Assembly (NCBI GenBank): GCA_020091685.1
Contig: CM034597.1
Coordinates: 32,702,801-32,766,800 of the forward strand
Reading direction: 5' to 3'
DNA length: 64,000 nt
Source of the DNA: Lutjanus erythropterus
Lineage: Eukaryota; Chordata; Actinopteri; Lutjaniformes; Lutjanidae
Shown: positions 22,282 through 35,216 of the stretch, piece by piece
How positions within the stretch are numbered: position 1 is the first letter of the stretch
Layout of the letters: the number at the start of each line of letters is the position of its first letter
Notes under the pieces: generated by a model
Told to the model about the DNA's origin: nothing
Seen by the model: only the letters and a program-made list of their open reading frames with translations
Database searches by the model: none
Program-made: the position numbers and the translations under genes

Positions 22282-22749
22282 CAGTGGTGGAAAGAGTACT
22301 GTTACATTACTGCAGTATCATGAAGTTACAGGTTAAACCATTGATGTTAAAATGGGCTACTTAAGTACAAGGTATTCTTCTATAAAGCTGCTGGGAGTGT
22401 TCGTGATGTTTAATGCATTATCGGCATTCAATCAAAAGGGGGGTTTCTGTTTCTTCAAGTCTTCATTCTAAATCACTCTTAACTCCTGCTCTCTTCTGCT
22501 CTCTGGTGATGTTCATCTCTCCAAACCTGAGTTTTTTGTTTTTTTTTTCCATCTGTATGTCGTGGTTTTCATCAGCCTGTTTGTGACTGGATAGCCTTAT
22601 TGGCTACAAAAATGCAGATGAAAGGTTTGGATATTATGTGAGGCATACTTAAGTAAAAGTTAAATAACATACTTAAAAACCTACAAGTACCCAATTAAAG
22701 GCATATTTGCAGTAATTTGAGTATTTGCTGTTAGTTACTTTCACCCCTG
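22282..22749. mobile_element. hAT-like MITE with near-intact target duplication
   Basis: The ends are CAGTGGTGGAAAG on the left and CTTTCACCCCTG on the right (inverted, CAGGGGTGAAAG). The 8-bp flanks ACTTCTAG (22274-22281) and AGTACTAG (22750-22757) agree at six of eight positions, as expected for a hAT insertion. The interior has GGCTACTTAAGTACAAGG and TTAAGTAAAAGTTAAA motifs typical of this teleost family. There is no coding capacity. Confidence 0.75.
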
Positions 22750-23003
22750 AGTACTAGCAATGTGTTTACTACTACCACTAATGCTACAATTACAAGAAGA
22801 AATAGTTCAACGCTTTGGGAAATGATCATTTGTTTTCTTACCAAGTATTATATGAATGAATCTTTTCATCTAATTCTCGACAAGACGGCAAATAAGCATA
22901 TTTATCAAAATGGTGAACTATTCCTTTAAGTTTTATGTCCAGTTTCATGTCCTTGACAGTTTCACTGAACCTGTCCTGCTTTCCCACAGCCTCACTTACC
23001 AGA

Positions 23004-24018
23004 AGGGTTGGGAATTATTTGGAATACAAGTATTTAAAACATGTATTTAAAATACAAGATATGAGTAACTGTATTTCGGTACAGTTACAGTTTCAATTGG
23101 TGGGAACTTGAATACAATTACTGTCTTTAAAAACAGATTACTGAAAGGGATTTCTTGATCTGTTTTTTGTTTAATTGGCTCTAAACTTAATGCAGTAAGT
23201 AGCATTCATTCACAGTGCATCTGCCACACACCAAAGTAGAGGACACACAGCTAGGACACTATCATGAATATTTCTTTTTTAAAAAGACATCTTATCTACA
23301 CACAGTCAACAAGATTGCAAAATTACAGTGCAGAGCAAGCTCTGCTGGTCATCAACTAAACTGTTTTCTGCATCAAAATATTCAATTTAGGTTGCTATTC
23401 TAAGAAGCACCTTGAATTTTTGTTTGCTCTGTTATACTGAAGTTATGCTAATAAGTAAGACTGCATTGGCAAGAATCTGGAGATACAATATGTATCACAA
23501 TACAGGGGTTATGATTCAATACTATAAGCAAAGTGATACATTTCTATTTTTTTATCTAACGGTAGGAAAACTGTCATAATATAAAGAACACTGTTCTTAT
23601 ACTCTTACCGATGGGGGTCTAATGTGAAGGACAGAGGGTGTTGTATGCTGTACAGATAAAAAGCCCCCTGAGGGAAATTTTGATTTGTGATTTTGGACTG
23701 AGTAAAATTTGACTCGATAGTTAATTAACTTAGCTGAATTGTTGATATGCTTTGCTAATTACAGCCACATGATTCATGTTATATTCTGTGGACATGTGTG
23801 GTGTGCATGAGGCGCTCTGTGACCAAGTGAGAGCAGCGCAGGGATCTCTGCAGCAAGTCATTCCCTAAAAACAAGTGTTAACTACATTCAGAGTGATCCA
23901 AACAAATGAGCTCAGCATGACAATTTTTCCAAAAGTGTTCAGACAACATTACTTACCTTGAGTAATCTAATGGAATACATCACAAATTACATTTCAGGAC
24001 ATGTATTCAGTAATCTAC
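23004..24018. mobile_element. DNA element with GTAATC-rich inverted ends
   Basis: The left end is AGGGTTGGGAATTATTTGGAAT followed by GAGTAACTGTATT. The right end read on the minus strand has ACTGAATACATGTCCTG, GATGTATTCC and GATTACTCAAGGTAAG. The shared word set (GGAATAC, AGTAATC, CATGTA) in opposite orientations suggests an old non-autonomous DNA transposon of about 1 kb, related to the one at 46.7-47.3 kb. No transposase was recognised. Confidence 0.5.
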
Positions 24019-24024
24019 AGTCGA

Positions 24025-25420
24025 ACACTGCGACACTGCTTCATCAGTAGCCGTTTCTCACATATCCATCAGTTAATTTTAATTCATGAACGTGTTAATG
24101 AACTCGCCTACGAGCTGTCAGCGTCTCTGCCCTCGCCACTTTTTCCTCTCACGCTAAAAAACCGGGTCAGTGGCTTGTCTTATCTCTGCAGAGCCACCGA
24201 GCTGTGTCTTGTGCTTTGCTTCCATGACAGTGCGTGGCCTTGATGTGCTCATTTGTTTCTTTTTTAAGAAGAACGCAGGGTGAAAATACTTGACCATAAG
24301 CTCGTAGATGAATCATCAAGTTCCTCGGGGCTAATAACAGACATCATGAAATGTTGCCAGTTGGAGAATATCACAGAATTTGCATTCACATGGTAGGGCA
24401 AAACTACAAGCAGTACTTCCTGCACCTTCAAGTAGGTCAGTACCACAGTAAATAAAAGAAAAACTTTCTAAATAGGTTGAATAACTGTTTCTTTTACCAT
24501 CTTTCGTATGAATGCAGCACAAAGTAAAAACATTTGCTCAGTAAATACCAGAGATTTTTACAGCTAATGTATATGCTGGACAAGGAAGAGACAGGGATGT
24601 TTGAATCCCAAAGTACTGGAGGTCTCTCAGATTTTGGTGCAACAAATGTTCGAACATTTAATTACATTCATTGTGTTGCTTTCACTCTATTCATTTTGAG
24701 ACACAGTTTCAGCCGTTCTCAGACTAATTGAGATGCACTGTGACTCAGATCACAAGATGCCCAGAGTTTCTGAGCAGCGATTCGGTCTTGGCAAATCCAG
24801 ACATGTCCCTTTCCTCTCTACAGCCGAGTTGTCAAATTTGGGACTTGAGTCACAAGAGCACAACTGTGGTCTTGCGCCTGTGTGTTTGCATGTGTGTATT
24901 TGTGTGTACCCTGCCCAGAGAGCGGAAGCCCGACTGCCCACAGAAGTATGTGTCAGACCATCTGATGTGTTGCCACCATTAGGAACAACAGAAGGAGGAC
25001 TCATGGCTGGGTTTGGGGTTTATTTCTGTCCTCGCGGACGTCTGCGATGCTCGCCTGGTTCAGGTAGGTTTCGCAACAGACAGGACTATCCACAGCACAC
25101 TCTGCCCCGAAGAGCCGCTAGCTGCTACTACGTATGATCCAGAAATACCTACAGCTGCAAACACTGCTGCTTCTCTTTAACTTGTCTCAAGATGTTGCTA
25201 GAAAAACAACTCAATGGAAGTGCAAAAAAAAAAAGAAAAAAAAAAAGACAGAAAATGATAAACCTCTCCTGACACATTAACAGGTGTTTTTTAAAGGGAT
25301 TAGCCTGGTTTAAAGTGATTTTATATTCCCACATGTATTTTCCATGTGCCAGACAGATGACACTGGTCACTGCTGTTTACAGTAAACAGAGTATAAATAT
25401 ATTGGAACAGATGCTGCAGA
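24025..25420. other. Intergenic DNA, no gene supported
   Basis: Several overlapping frames exist on both strands at 24728-25137, the longest with 134 codons. They are mutually exclusive and lack recognisable domains or splice-site pairs. A short TG-rich segment lies near 24885-24910. Confidence 0.45.
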
Positions 25421-25425
25421 AGAAG

Positions 25426-25478
25426 CTTTAGCATGGGGCCCATGCTCCAACAACTGAGCTACAGGGGCTCCGCCAAAG
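25426..25478 (-). repeat. tRNA-derived repeat head (A-box only)
   Basis: On the minus strand the sequence GCCCCTGTAGCTCAGTTG followed by TTGGAGCATGGG fits a tRNA 5' half with an internal A-box. No anticodon arm plus T-arm that would complete a functional tRNA is present. It is a tRNA-derived retroposon fragment, not a tRNA gene. Confidence 0.6.
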
Positions 25479-25774
25479 TCACATTTATGAACTTAATTGT
25501 GAAAAATTACTTTTGTTCGGCATTTGTTTTTAATCATTCAGTCCTTTAAGTCTACTCTAATATCAGTGCTATAATCTTTGAGGTTTAATAATAATGATGG
25601 AGATATCACCACTGATAATGGCGAGGTCTACTTGTGATGAATTAATAAACAGATGCTATATATAGCCACAGCTGTGAGTAATGGTCACATGTACAGCTGT
25701 TACGACATTGATGGAGAACTTCGCCAGTGTAGTACAATCTCTAAAATTGCACCTGTCTGCATATGGAGGAGGTG

Positions 25775-26080
25775 GGGTGGATGGATGGCTTAAACAATAG
25801 ACTGGGGTTTAAACAAGTCACCAGTTCATCGCAAGGCTGACACATAGAGACAGACAATTCACACCTATGGAGTCACCAATTAAGCTATTTAATGCATGTC
25901 TTTGGACTGTGGGAGGAAGCTGGAGTACCTGGAGAGAACCCATATGAACACGAGGAGAACATGCAAACTCTGCGGTTGGAGCAGGGCCTTTCTGTGCAAA
26001 CTCCCCAGCCAGGGGATTTCAACTCAGAACCTTCTAGCTGTGAGGCAGCAGTGCTAACTACTGCACCACTGTGCCGCCCT
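25775..26080 (-). mobile_element. SINE-like retroposon with L2-type tail
   Basis: Read on the minus strand it starts GGCGGCACAGTGGTGCAGTA, then GCACTGCTGCCTCACAGC, GTTTGCATGTTCTCC, CTTCCTCCCACAGTCCAAAG, ACATGCA, TTAATTGGTGACTC and CTATGTGTCAGCC. It ends with a CCATCCATCC-type tail. This order is that of one of the most abundant retroposons in teleosts. It is truncated and internally rearranged. The opposing open frames at 25885-26101 are translations of it. Confidence 0.8.
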
Positions 26081-26099
26081 GATAGACCCACAAAAATAT

Positions 26100-27020
26100 A
26101 GTATTATAACAGAGATAATGTTTGTGCCATTGTGGTGTTTTTAGAATTATTTGAGTATTTTGTAATATTCAGTATAATTATATTTCATTTTAAAAACCTA
26201 TTTAACGGGCGCTTGTTAAGCATAACTTCATAAACATAACTTCAATGTGTTTCTAATATTATGAACATCTCCAAATACAGCATCTCCACAATGTTGACAG
26301 AATATTAAAAAATAATTCAGTATGAGTAATAGCCTTAAAACTGCCCTCTATGAATCATATTCTTTCCTATGCATTGTGTTCCATAACTCCACGGTCCGTC
26401 GCTCCTCAGACCTCCCGTGATGACACCTGAGCACATTGCTCACTTCAACACTCCCACAGGTCAACCTGGGATAAAGCTTCACACGGGCTTTTCAGCACAT
26501 AACACCCTGATACTATTTTCATCTCCTTTCTAGTCAGAAAGGTACACTCATGTATGGTTAGATTAATGTCACTACCCCGCCGCGCAGGCCTTCCTTTATC
26601 TATTTGTTTTGTATCAACCTAATCTGTGCCTCGTTCATAAGCTTCAGCAGCTTATAATTTAATCTCCAAAAGAATAGAAATCCACTGTGCATGCCTTACA
26701 GGGACACTGTATATTATATGTCACTGCAGCTTGAAAGAGGCTGTAAGATTGTTCATCCCCTCTATGTATATATTTGTATTTTTGTCCTCTTTCCACCGAG
26801 GTGCACTCAGGCAACAGCAGAACACCTGCAGACAGGAGAGTGACATTAATGCAAATGAACCTGTTTTCTGACTTGTACTGAGAAATGTAAAAGCTTTTAT
26901 TAGCACTGCTAAGTGTTCAGTTTTATAATTCTCCTAATATTAAAGTGTGTTAAAGTATAACCAGTTGATTCTGCCAAGCACGGCACGTCTGTGCCACAGT
27001 TGACATCATGTGGTGTTTGC
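26100..27020. other. Intergenic DNA, no gene seen
   Basis: No recognisable coding segment. A somewhat GC-richer patch at about 26390-26480 could not be assigned. Confidence 0.45.
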
Positions 27021-27029
27021 AAATTTTTA

Positions 27030-27400
27030 AATAGCTTGTAAAAGGTCCACTGTATAAGATTTAAAGGGGTTATCAGCAGATTATGACAGGAATGAAATAT
27101 AATATTCACAAGTATGTTTTCAGTAACATGAAATCTGAAAATAAGAATTGTTGTGTTTTTCGTTACCTTAGAATGAGCTGTTTATATCTACAGAGGATGA
27201 GAGCCCTGTTCCTCGAAGGTTGTTCATGTTGCACCACCGTCTTTCTACAGTAGCTCAGAATGGACAAACCAAACACTGGCTCTAGATTTTTGCATTTTGT
27301 GCGAGTTCCGCAGCAACCATGGGTTCTCCTAGTGCCATCAGGTGTTACGCAGCAGAAGCATGCGTTTTAACCACCTAGCCAAATACGAACGATTAAAAAA
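27030..27400. repeat. Dispersed teleost repeat
   Basis: It contains AAAAGGTCCACTGTATAAGA, then ATGAAATATAATATTCACAA, GTTGTGTTTTTCGTTACCTT, AGAATGAGCTGTTTATATCT and CAGAATGGACAAACCAAACA. I recognise this ordered set from a widespread fish repeat. It is non-coding; class uncertain. Confidence 0.6.
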
Positions 27401-28502
27401 AATTGATAATTATATAAATTAGGTCTCAAAATGAGCAGCTTTCTCTGACACTGAGACAGTGGAGCTGACACCCCCCCAGTATTTCAAACACGCTCTACAT
27501 CTTAATTGTCCAGACACGTTTGGGCCACCAGAGCCAGAGGACGGTGACAGGACGGTATTTTTTTTATTCTGTGTCGGGATGATGGAGTTGTGAAGGTTTG
27601 GTTTGGCTACTTGTGGGCATATTATGAACTTGGCAAAATTAGCATTATTTTAATGAGAGTTTAGCAAATGTAGAAAGTCCAGTATTCTCCCTCCTTTTAG
27701 CTGGGTTTGAACTCTTCAGGTGCTAAATGTTCCACTGTGTTCTGTCTGTGTGCTGTTGGTACAGTCATTTTTTTCCCACTCAAAACAGTTGGCTGTTGCT
27801 GCTGGAAGGCTGAGAGTGAGAGAGAGCGCTGTACTGTAAAGCCAAAACAACAAGCTGGAAGACAATACAACATTGGCAGTGAAGGTTTTACTTTCAGGTG
27901 CATTAATGAAAAAAAAAACATCCTCAATCTTTTATTCAGGTCAGTGTGTTTAGAAACCCAATCAACTCCCCACACTTACTGTCATAATATGATGTGCCTC
28001 CTTGTTTTCACCTCAGTGAAATCTTAAAACCCACTGTGCTTGGAGCTCTTAACCACTCTAATTCACCTAAAGGGTAGAGAGCAGACAAACAAGGCTTAGA
28101 AACGTCTGGCCGAGTGTTTGACTCAGAGCTATGTCAGATTACACTCAAGTAAATCTGCCTGTCACTGGCCGGACAGGACTATTAAAAGCCCATGCGTGCC
28201 AGGGGTGCTCAGGATGATAAGGGCACACCACTGACTGGATTTAGCTTCTGGAGAACATTTTGCTTGGTGATAAAATTAGAGCTTGCCATCTACTGTAGGC
28301 TATATGCACACATGATGGGATGTGAAGGGACTGAATGGGCATTTGTATGGAGCTGCCGCATTCCTTTTTTGGGGGGGTATTATCGGGATAAGGAGAGCAA
28401 GAATTAACTTCTGACAAACTGTGTGCTTTTGGACTACATTTATACAACATGCATGCAAACTATTAAGGTCAAACTTCACATAACAGTGATGGAGTTATAT
28501 TA

Positions 28503-28690
28503 AAGGGATAGTCCTGATTATTTGACGTGAGGCTGTATAAGTAGCTTATCTATAGTCAGTGTATTATCTACAGCAGATGCTGTCAACACGTCCACAGTTG
28601 GTTCAAGCAGAGAGGAGTATCAGCATGAAGCTGAGCAATAACCTGATGTGGACAAGGTCAGTAAGTAAAGGTATTTTAGCCAAGTAGAGA
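28503..28690. repeat. Dispersed teleost repeat (AAAGGGATAGTCC end)
   Basis: It begins AAAGGGATAGTCCTGATTAT and continues with CTTATCTATAGTCAGTGTAT, TCTACAGCAGATGCTGTC and AAGCAGAGAGGAGTATCAGC. This is a familiar non-autonomous element order in fish. No coding content; the right boundary is approximate. Confidence 0.6.
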
Positions 28691-28699
28691 AGGTTCACC

Positions 28700-30555
28700 A
28701 AAAAAAAAAAAGTTTATGTATACACTATATTTAGAATATTTTCATGAAATTAAACTTACTAAACTAACCAAACTAGTCTTTTAAAACATCACTATCACAC
28801 AATAACACAAATAACACACACTCAAATGTTATTTGTTTTTTTAGGTGGACCTTTTTCTGATCCTGTCCGCAGCACTGCATTCCTTAGTGTCCACGCTGGC
28901 GTCCTTCTCTGCTTTTAGTGTTTCCAGATTGAGCTGTTTTGGGTTTGCATTGTGTGGGTTAAAATGGGCTTGGGTGAGTGAGCAGAATCTGGGCTGGTTT
29001 ACAAATAGAAATGACAGAATATTTAAAAATGTATTCATAAATTGCACTCCTCAATTATGCAAATACATCCAGTCACCTAGCATGAAATATTTTTTATTCA
29101 TTCTGCTGAAAGAAGATTTGCAGCTATCAAATCTGTACTTGCATAACAGAAACTGCTTGCAAAATTACAATATCAGTTGTTTGGCTTTACACGGGGGATA
29201 CACTTTAATTTGGCAACCTCTCAAGGCTTGTTGAAAGTTAGATCAAATCTATTGTTTTTGTTATTTTAGCCGTTCCTTTATTTTTAAGGCAGAGAGCAAA
29301 AAGACAGAAGAATATTTAATCATTCCAATCTGAAAATTGTTAGCAAGAGTATTGTGGTTAAGTGTTCATTAGTGGGCTAAAATGCAATGTGCTACAATAT
29401 TAAGACAAGAGTTTAACAATACTATTGCTATTTTTTATGACATTCATTTCTGTTGTTATTATAGATAATATTTAGGCAGTTTTTCCACAAGTTTGTGCAG
29501 ATAAACAATTATTGTACTGGAAAATATCAAACCAATCTGGCAGCATTGTCTGCTGATTGGGCATCTAGTGTGATTTATACACCAACAAATCAGTAAGTAC
29601 TTTATACAGCCCCACAATAATACAGACTGGCGGGAGGTAATTTATCAATTCTGTGGATGACTGCAAAAAAAAAGAAGCAAAATGGCTGTAAACATGCAGG
29701 ATATTTACAGCGGATTAGCACACCCAACCAGTCACCTTCTCCACCATGTGTAACAAAGCTTTATACGTGATGGACGTATAAAGAATGCTATTTTTTAAAA
29801 TCTGGACATGCGCTTTGCTCCTTTCAGCTTTAGCTGCTCTGTGCGGAGCAGCAACGGAGACTGATGTCTCTTATCACTCATTCTGCCTTTAGCCATTTAT
29901 GTAATCAGTTTGTTCCAGGGATTTACTTTGCATTGCAGAAAGCAGCTCCGCTCCCAGGCTTGTGGCTCTGTCTACTAAAAGCATTACTCGAGTAGGATTT
30001 GAAACCGTGTTTTCGTATGTATGCAGCAAGCATACACTGACATGTAGTATTGAGATACAGTAGTGCACTTGTTTAGTTGCTTGAATCACCACATGTGGTG
30101 AAAATACTGCTGCACATTGTAACGTTAGACCTACTGGAATCAATATCTCGTCAACAGTTTACAACAGAATGCGTGTTCTTCTATTGGCTACATGCCTTGT
30201 TTGCCAAAGTTCAAAACTTTCGATTTGGTTTCTCTCGCATGAAAACACAGCTGATAGCATTCTCTGTAGATTAATGAAATTACTTCAATGTGTTTGCATG
30301 GAGGCTGTATCTCAAAACCTGGACTAACCTGCGCCTCTAAGAATTACATTCATAAAATCTGTGCAACATGTAATGGAATGATATGCAATAAAAGACCCTC
30401 AATGGAATTAAAAGTCCCTTTCTAGTACAAGTCAGTTGCCTGATAAGATTGAAATTGTGTTAAAATTGTGTTAAAACTTATCCTGAACTTGACACGAAAC
30501 TATAGAAGAAACAACAACAAAAAACAAAACAAAACACAAACATACATGACAAGTC
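28700..30555. other. Gene-poor DNA, no gene supported
   Basis: A 129-codon plus frame at 28845-29234 overlaps a 68-codon minus frame. Neither shows a recognised domain, and neither is flanked by a convincing splice pair. The rest is AT-rich. Confidence 0.45.
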
Positions 30556-30559
30556 ATGT

Positions 30560-31545
30560 GACATTACACACCTGGTTAACCTGGTTACTTGGGTAGGTTC
30601 AGGCAACAAATCCACTTGGTTAGGTTTGGGTTAAAATAAATACGTACGTCATGAAAAGGAAAAGACGTGATGGATGACATGTAACGAAACTTAATTAACT
30701 TAAAACTTTGAATAGGTAACCTTTAGCAACCTTATGAGGGATTGTTGTTAATGTTGCAGTTTGGTTAGGTTTAGGAACAATAACTGCTTGGGTAGGTTTT
30801 GGCAACAAAACTATTTGGGTATAGGTTTGGGATAAGACCATGTTTGGGATTTTAGTAAGTTAGTCACATTCCAGATGTTAGGGCTCCAACACATGCACAG
30901 CAGTACAACTGATCTGCACTGGCTGGTCCACTGTTTTCTTAAAGAGGGAGCGGTGGCGGCTAACAAATCTCGTGAATATTCTGCAAATCAAGGGTTCCCT
31001 TCTAGACACAACAGAGAGTGAGGGAAGAAAAATGTTTGGAGTTCCCCAGACTGTATAACACAACATTAAAAAAAAACACATAATGCGTAGCTAAATGTCT
31101 GACTGAGCTACGAGATTTTTGAATCATATAGTTAGTTAACTATATGAACATATGAACATGTCTGCCTGGTATACAAATGGTATACCAGTGTATAACACTG
31201 TGCTTTGTCCCGGACTCACGTAAAGGTGAAGGTGCGTCTCTGCGCCAAACCCTACAGTATGTATGTCACGACACGTGTCCGAGGCAGCTCACAAGATGAA
31301 TGTCACATGATGCAAGTCCAGTGATGCACGTAACATTGTACCTTAAAACTTTTAACAATTTATTTGTCACGTGTAACAAAACCCCAGTCTCCTGGGTGAA
31401 AGTCCTTTGTTCGAGTCCATTTCATCTCCTCCACATGTACATTCTTTTCCTCTTTATACTACATCAAAAGCCTGGTGTATCTCATACAGCCACTAATGGG
31501 TACCATGGGCATTTGTATGAGACAGCGAGGTGGTGACAAGCTGGG
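30560..31545 (+). mobile_element. Long copy of the GGTTAGGTTTAGGC/GACAAGCTGGGAATG family
   Basis: Repeated cores (CTTGGGTAGGTTCAGGCAAC, TTGGTTAGGTTTAGGAACAA, CTTGGGTAGGTTTTGGCAAC, GGTTTGGGATAAGACCATG) lie in the left third. The right third has CCCCAGTCTCCTGGGTGAAA, GTCCTTTGTTCGAGTCC, and ends GGTGACAAGCTGGGAATGC. Together these are the landmarks of the family also present at 13.3-13.6, 42.4-42.6 and 55.9-56.0 kb. It is non-coding, and whether it is one insertion or two adjacent ones is uncertain. Confidence 0.55.
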
Positions 31546-32406
31546 AATGCAAATGGGTCGAGTTTCTGTGCGGAGGTGCGGTATAACGTGACACTGGCAC
31601 AGTATCCCCTAGTGGATTGGTGTGTGTATTACACACTCTGGCGTGACACCGAGCTAGCCAGTAGCCGCCTCGCTTAGCTTAACACAAAAACGTGTAGCAG
31701 GTGAAAACAGCTAGTCTGGCCCTGTCAAAAGGTAACAAAATCCTCTTAGCATAACCTCTAATGCTCACTAATTATCAACTGTGACATAATGAGTAGGCTA
31801 CGACAGTCCATGACATACAAAAATAGGGCAAGTGGAGGCAGGAGGGTTCAAAAACTGGAACATCTGAGTGTTATGGGAGGGTTCTGAGGTGGCACTCGTG
31901 TGGGCTTCAAAAACCTACTCCATCTTTGATAGCTCTGATGAGTGACATTTACTGGACTGAAAAGCCCTCATAGCTTTCAGCATCAGGGGAGGGAAGGTGG
32001 GAGGGTGTGAACTGTTTTTCAGTAGTGCTCGCAGGAAACAGGACTGAAAGCATGCGTGAATAAGCAGCCACTTAGGTAGAAATTTGGACATGCTGACACA
32101 CAAATTGAACACGAACACCCATAAAATTCGCTGGATAATAGGTGATAGCAGACCACTCTTGTATGAAGCGTGCATTTCTCTGCTGCAATAGTTTGTTCAC
32201 TGTTGTCAATATTAGCCACATAGATGTCAAATCACTTCATCAGTGTTACTCTGATTTAACAATAAGCCTCTTTTCAAAGCAGCAGATAATAATCAGCCCA
32301 ATGAACCATTAAGAATGACAAAAGCCCAGATAATGCCTCGAGCTCTGTGTCCACAGCAGAATTACATAACGCATTGCCATTCAGTAAATGAATATGGATC
32401 CTTTAC

Positions 32407-32700
32407 CTTGGGTCCGGTGTGTGCGAGCACTGCTGGACTCTTTTCTCCCCTTCTGTTTTTGTCACTGCCTATCCCCAACGTGCGTCTTGGCAGAATGCAG
32501 CCTCCGTCTCGCCAATGCTGGTGTGTATTTGTATGAATCTGCACAGCTCACAGCTGAAGCTGTCTAGTGTTTCTTATGCCAGTGAGTGGGAGCTACACGC
32601 GGCATGCTCAATGGTGTGAAATCGCGGTGGGAGAACGCAGCCGAGATGGATAGAGGGAGAGGCAGAGGGGGTGGAATCAGAGACACACTGAGGGGGAAGA
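32407..32700 (-). promoter_or_regulatory. Candidate rgs8 promoter and 5' non-coding exon
   Basis: The stretch is noticeably richer in G+C and CpG than its surroundings. On the minus strand it ends in CCGGACCCAAG|GTAAAG, a good splice donor with the exon edge at 32407. rgs8 needs an upstream non-coding exon because its first coding exon begins with an acceptor at 15976, and this is the best-looking candidate in the window. I saw no clear TATA box. The two overlapping frames here (32564-32938 minus, 32586-32852 plus) have no recognised domain. This is inference only; a shared promoter with an unseen plus-strand transcript is also possible. Confidence 0.3.
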
Positions 32701-33126
32701 GGGCTTTGTTTGCACAGGGAACTCTCCAAGGACAACCGAAGCACATCTGTGAAGTGGAGAAGTGCTGCTCAATGATGTTGTGGTTGAAGGGATGGAAACG
32801 TAAATGTGCAAAGCCTGAGTGGGGGGCTGGGGGTTGGTGTGGAGGTCTGTAATAAGGCTGTTGAAAGCTGGAAACTAAAGTGATTTGGATGACACATTTG
32901 CTTTTATTTACTGCCAAAAGAACTAGTTGATTCATCAATCAACATTTGTTTGAAAATTTAAAATACAAACTCAGTAATCTATCAAGCAAAAAAAAACAAC
33001 AACAACAAGCTGGTCCAGCCACTCAAATGTGATAATTTTTAATATTTTTGCATAAAAAAAGACTCCGATAATTAAGAACAGATGAATTATAATAAAAGTA
33101 AGTGGCACCCCATGACCCATTTTTTA

Positions 33127-33167
33127 ATCGATCAATATTAATTGATATTGATTGATTGATTGATTAA
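33127..33167. repeat. ATTG/TGAT simple repeat with palindrome
   Basis: ATCGATCAATATTAATTGAT followed by four ATTG units. A simple-sequence tract with dyad symmetry; no function inferred. Confidence 0.75.
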
Positions 33168-33169
33168 AT

Positions 33170-34135
33170 AAGGTGCAAGTGTAACAACTTGTGGATTTTT
33201 ATTTTTCCAATTTTTCATTATGTTTTTTTTAATCATTATTATTACTAGTAGTAACAGTAGTAGAACATATTTTATGTTTTACTTGTTTTATTCATGTATT
33301 TATACTTATATAGGAGGAAAAAATAAATGTTATTTTTTCTTACCTTGGTATTTATCTGTTTTCTGTGGGCTCATGGATGTAAATTATTGTTTATTCCTAC
33401 TTATTGGAACTATGTCAAGACACTGAGGCGATGCTGAAACTCAAGAACTGCCTCCCATACATTTATGAACTTGTGTCTTTGAGTTTGCATCTGTACTGTG
33501 TGATTGTAATTGTTAAAAGGAATTTTTTTTTTTTAAGTCTCAAGGTTAATATTTTGGGGTTTCCAACTATTGGACCATCAGGCTATATTGTAGTTTACTT
33601 GGCTCTCAGAACCTCAGACTGCAACTTTTTCACTGATTTCTGATGTGTTTTTTTTTTTTTATAAACTACACTATTACTCAGAAAGGTAATTGACAGCTTG
33701 CTTGATACAGCATTAGGTTATGCAAACTAGAAGAGTGCACTCAGAGGGCAGGCAACACATGGTGAAGCACCTACTGCAATGCCATCACAACTGTTAGATA
33801 CAACCTGCAGAGATTTGCAAAGTTCTGCCAGCATCAACATGACGTTGTCCCGAGCTGAATAAAGATTTCACACTCCAGCAGTTGTTGATCACTTGCAGCG
33901 GTCAGTTAAGCAGAGTGAGAATCACTACTAATCTGTGATTCCTGTGAATAATTTCCACTGAGAAACATGCTGTCATCACGTGAAGACTGTTTTCTCAGAG
34001 GAGTACAGAGGACTGATAGGTGTTTTTTTTTTTGTTTTTTTTTTGCAGAAAGTTATGATGCCACAGTGAAGCTGACCTTTTGGATATGTGATGTCATCAC
34101 CTCATCATTTTATCTGATCATATATGTGTGTGTAA
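33170..34135. other. Intergenic DNA, no gene seen
   Basis: AT-rich sequence with long T homopolymers. The frames at 33220-33643 are hydrophobic by base composition only. Confidence 0.5.
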
Positions 34136-34139
34136 TTTT

Positions 34140-34380
34140 GTCATAATTAGCACATGGATCCCTGGGTTATGGCCATAATGTTTTGTGAGGTCACCGTGAC
34201 TTCTGACCACCAAAATCTAATCTTTTCATCTTTAAGTCCAAGTGGTCATTTGTGCCAAGTTTGAAGAAATTTCCCCAAGCTGTGGTAGGTGAGATATTGC
34301 CCTCACAAGAGTGGGATGACCTGAAAATGTAATGCCTCAGGCCACAGCTGCGACCTGCGTGGAGGCACAAAAACAAACCT
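34140..34380. repeat. Dispersed teleost repeat (GACCACCAAAATCTAATC type)
   Basis: It contains GAGGTCACCGTGACTTCTGA, CCACCAAAATCTAATC, AGTCCAAGTGGTCATTTGTG, CCAAGTTTGAAGAAATTTCC and GTGAGATAT. This order is common as short tandem or dispersed units in fish genomes. It is non-coding. Confidence 0.65.
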
Positions 34381-35159
34381 GTTTTCAAAGCTTATCAAAT
34401 TTTCTGAAACAGAGGTCTTTCAGCATACAGTCATGAATGTACATGTACAGCTTCAGATCCTTTGATCACTCATACACACACTTTGCAGCGATAATAGTTG
34501 AACATTTGACAGGAAAAAAAGGGGATGATTGAATGATGAGGGTATTAAAACCAAATTATTGGGTAAGACTAAGTATTTCACAGATGATAACAGACAGCAT
34601 AATACTACGTATTTTACTCTCAAAAGAAGACCACAAGAGATTCTTTTCATTCTTATTTACATTATTTCATGCCATAAGCATGTACTGTAGGATTTTTGTT
34701 ATATAAATGTTTATTTTATAGCAAATTGCAAGTATTTTTCATCATTAATGTAAAGAATTATGAAAAGGTAAAGACTTTCACTTTAAGTGTCTCCCAGGTC
34801 ACTACCAGAGAAATGTTACGTAACACTCTATCTACAGTGAACACAAGCAAATTGGCACTTGGCAGGAAAATCCTAATATTTATGTTCTCTCTAGTGGTCA
34901 ACAGCAAATTGTTTCTGTCACAGTGAATATTGCACATGCACAAAGACAAACCACGCAGGAATTGCATTTGCACCTTTATTTGTTTGTACCTCAAACATAT
35001 GGAAGATGATATGTGACAAGCATTAGAAAGAATGATGAGAGAGTAGAGAACACTTGTCTTATCGCAATCTGAAGAGGAAGATTTGATCTGCAAGGAGCTG
35101 AGAGTGTGGAGGAGGTGGCCTGGCAGAGAACAGATAATTCTTGCCACTGAATAGACAAC

Positions 35160-35216
35160 CAAGTGTTACATAAATTCACACACACACATGCATGCACAGA
35201 CACACACACACACGCA
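35160..35216. repeat. CA-rich microsatellite region
   Basis: Short ACACACAC runs interrupted by ATGCATGCACAG. Simple sequence. Confidence 0.85.

Noticed and set aside
25426..25478. Possible tRNA gene
   Set aside because: Only the A-box half is present; no T-arm or closed cloverleaf.
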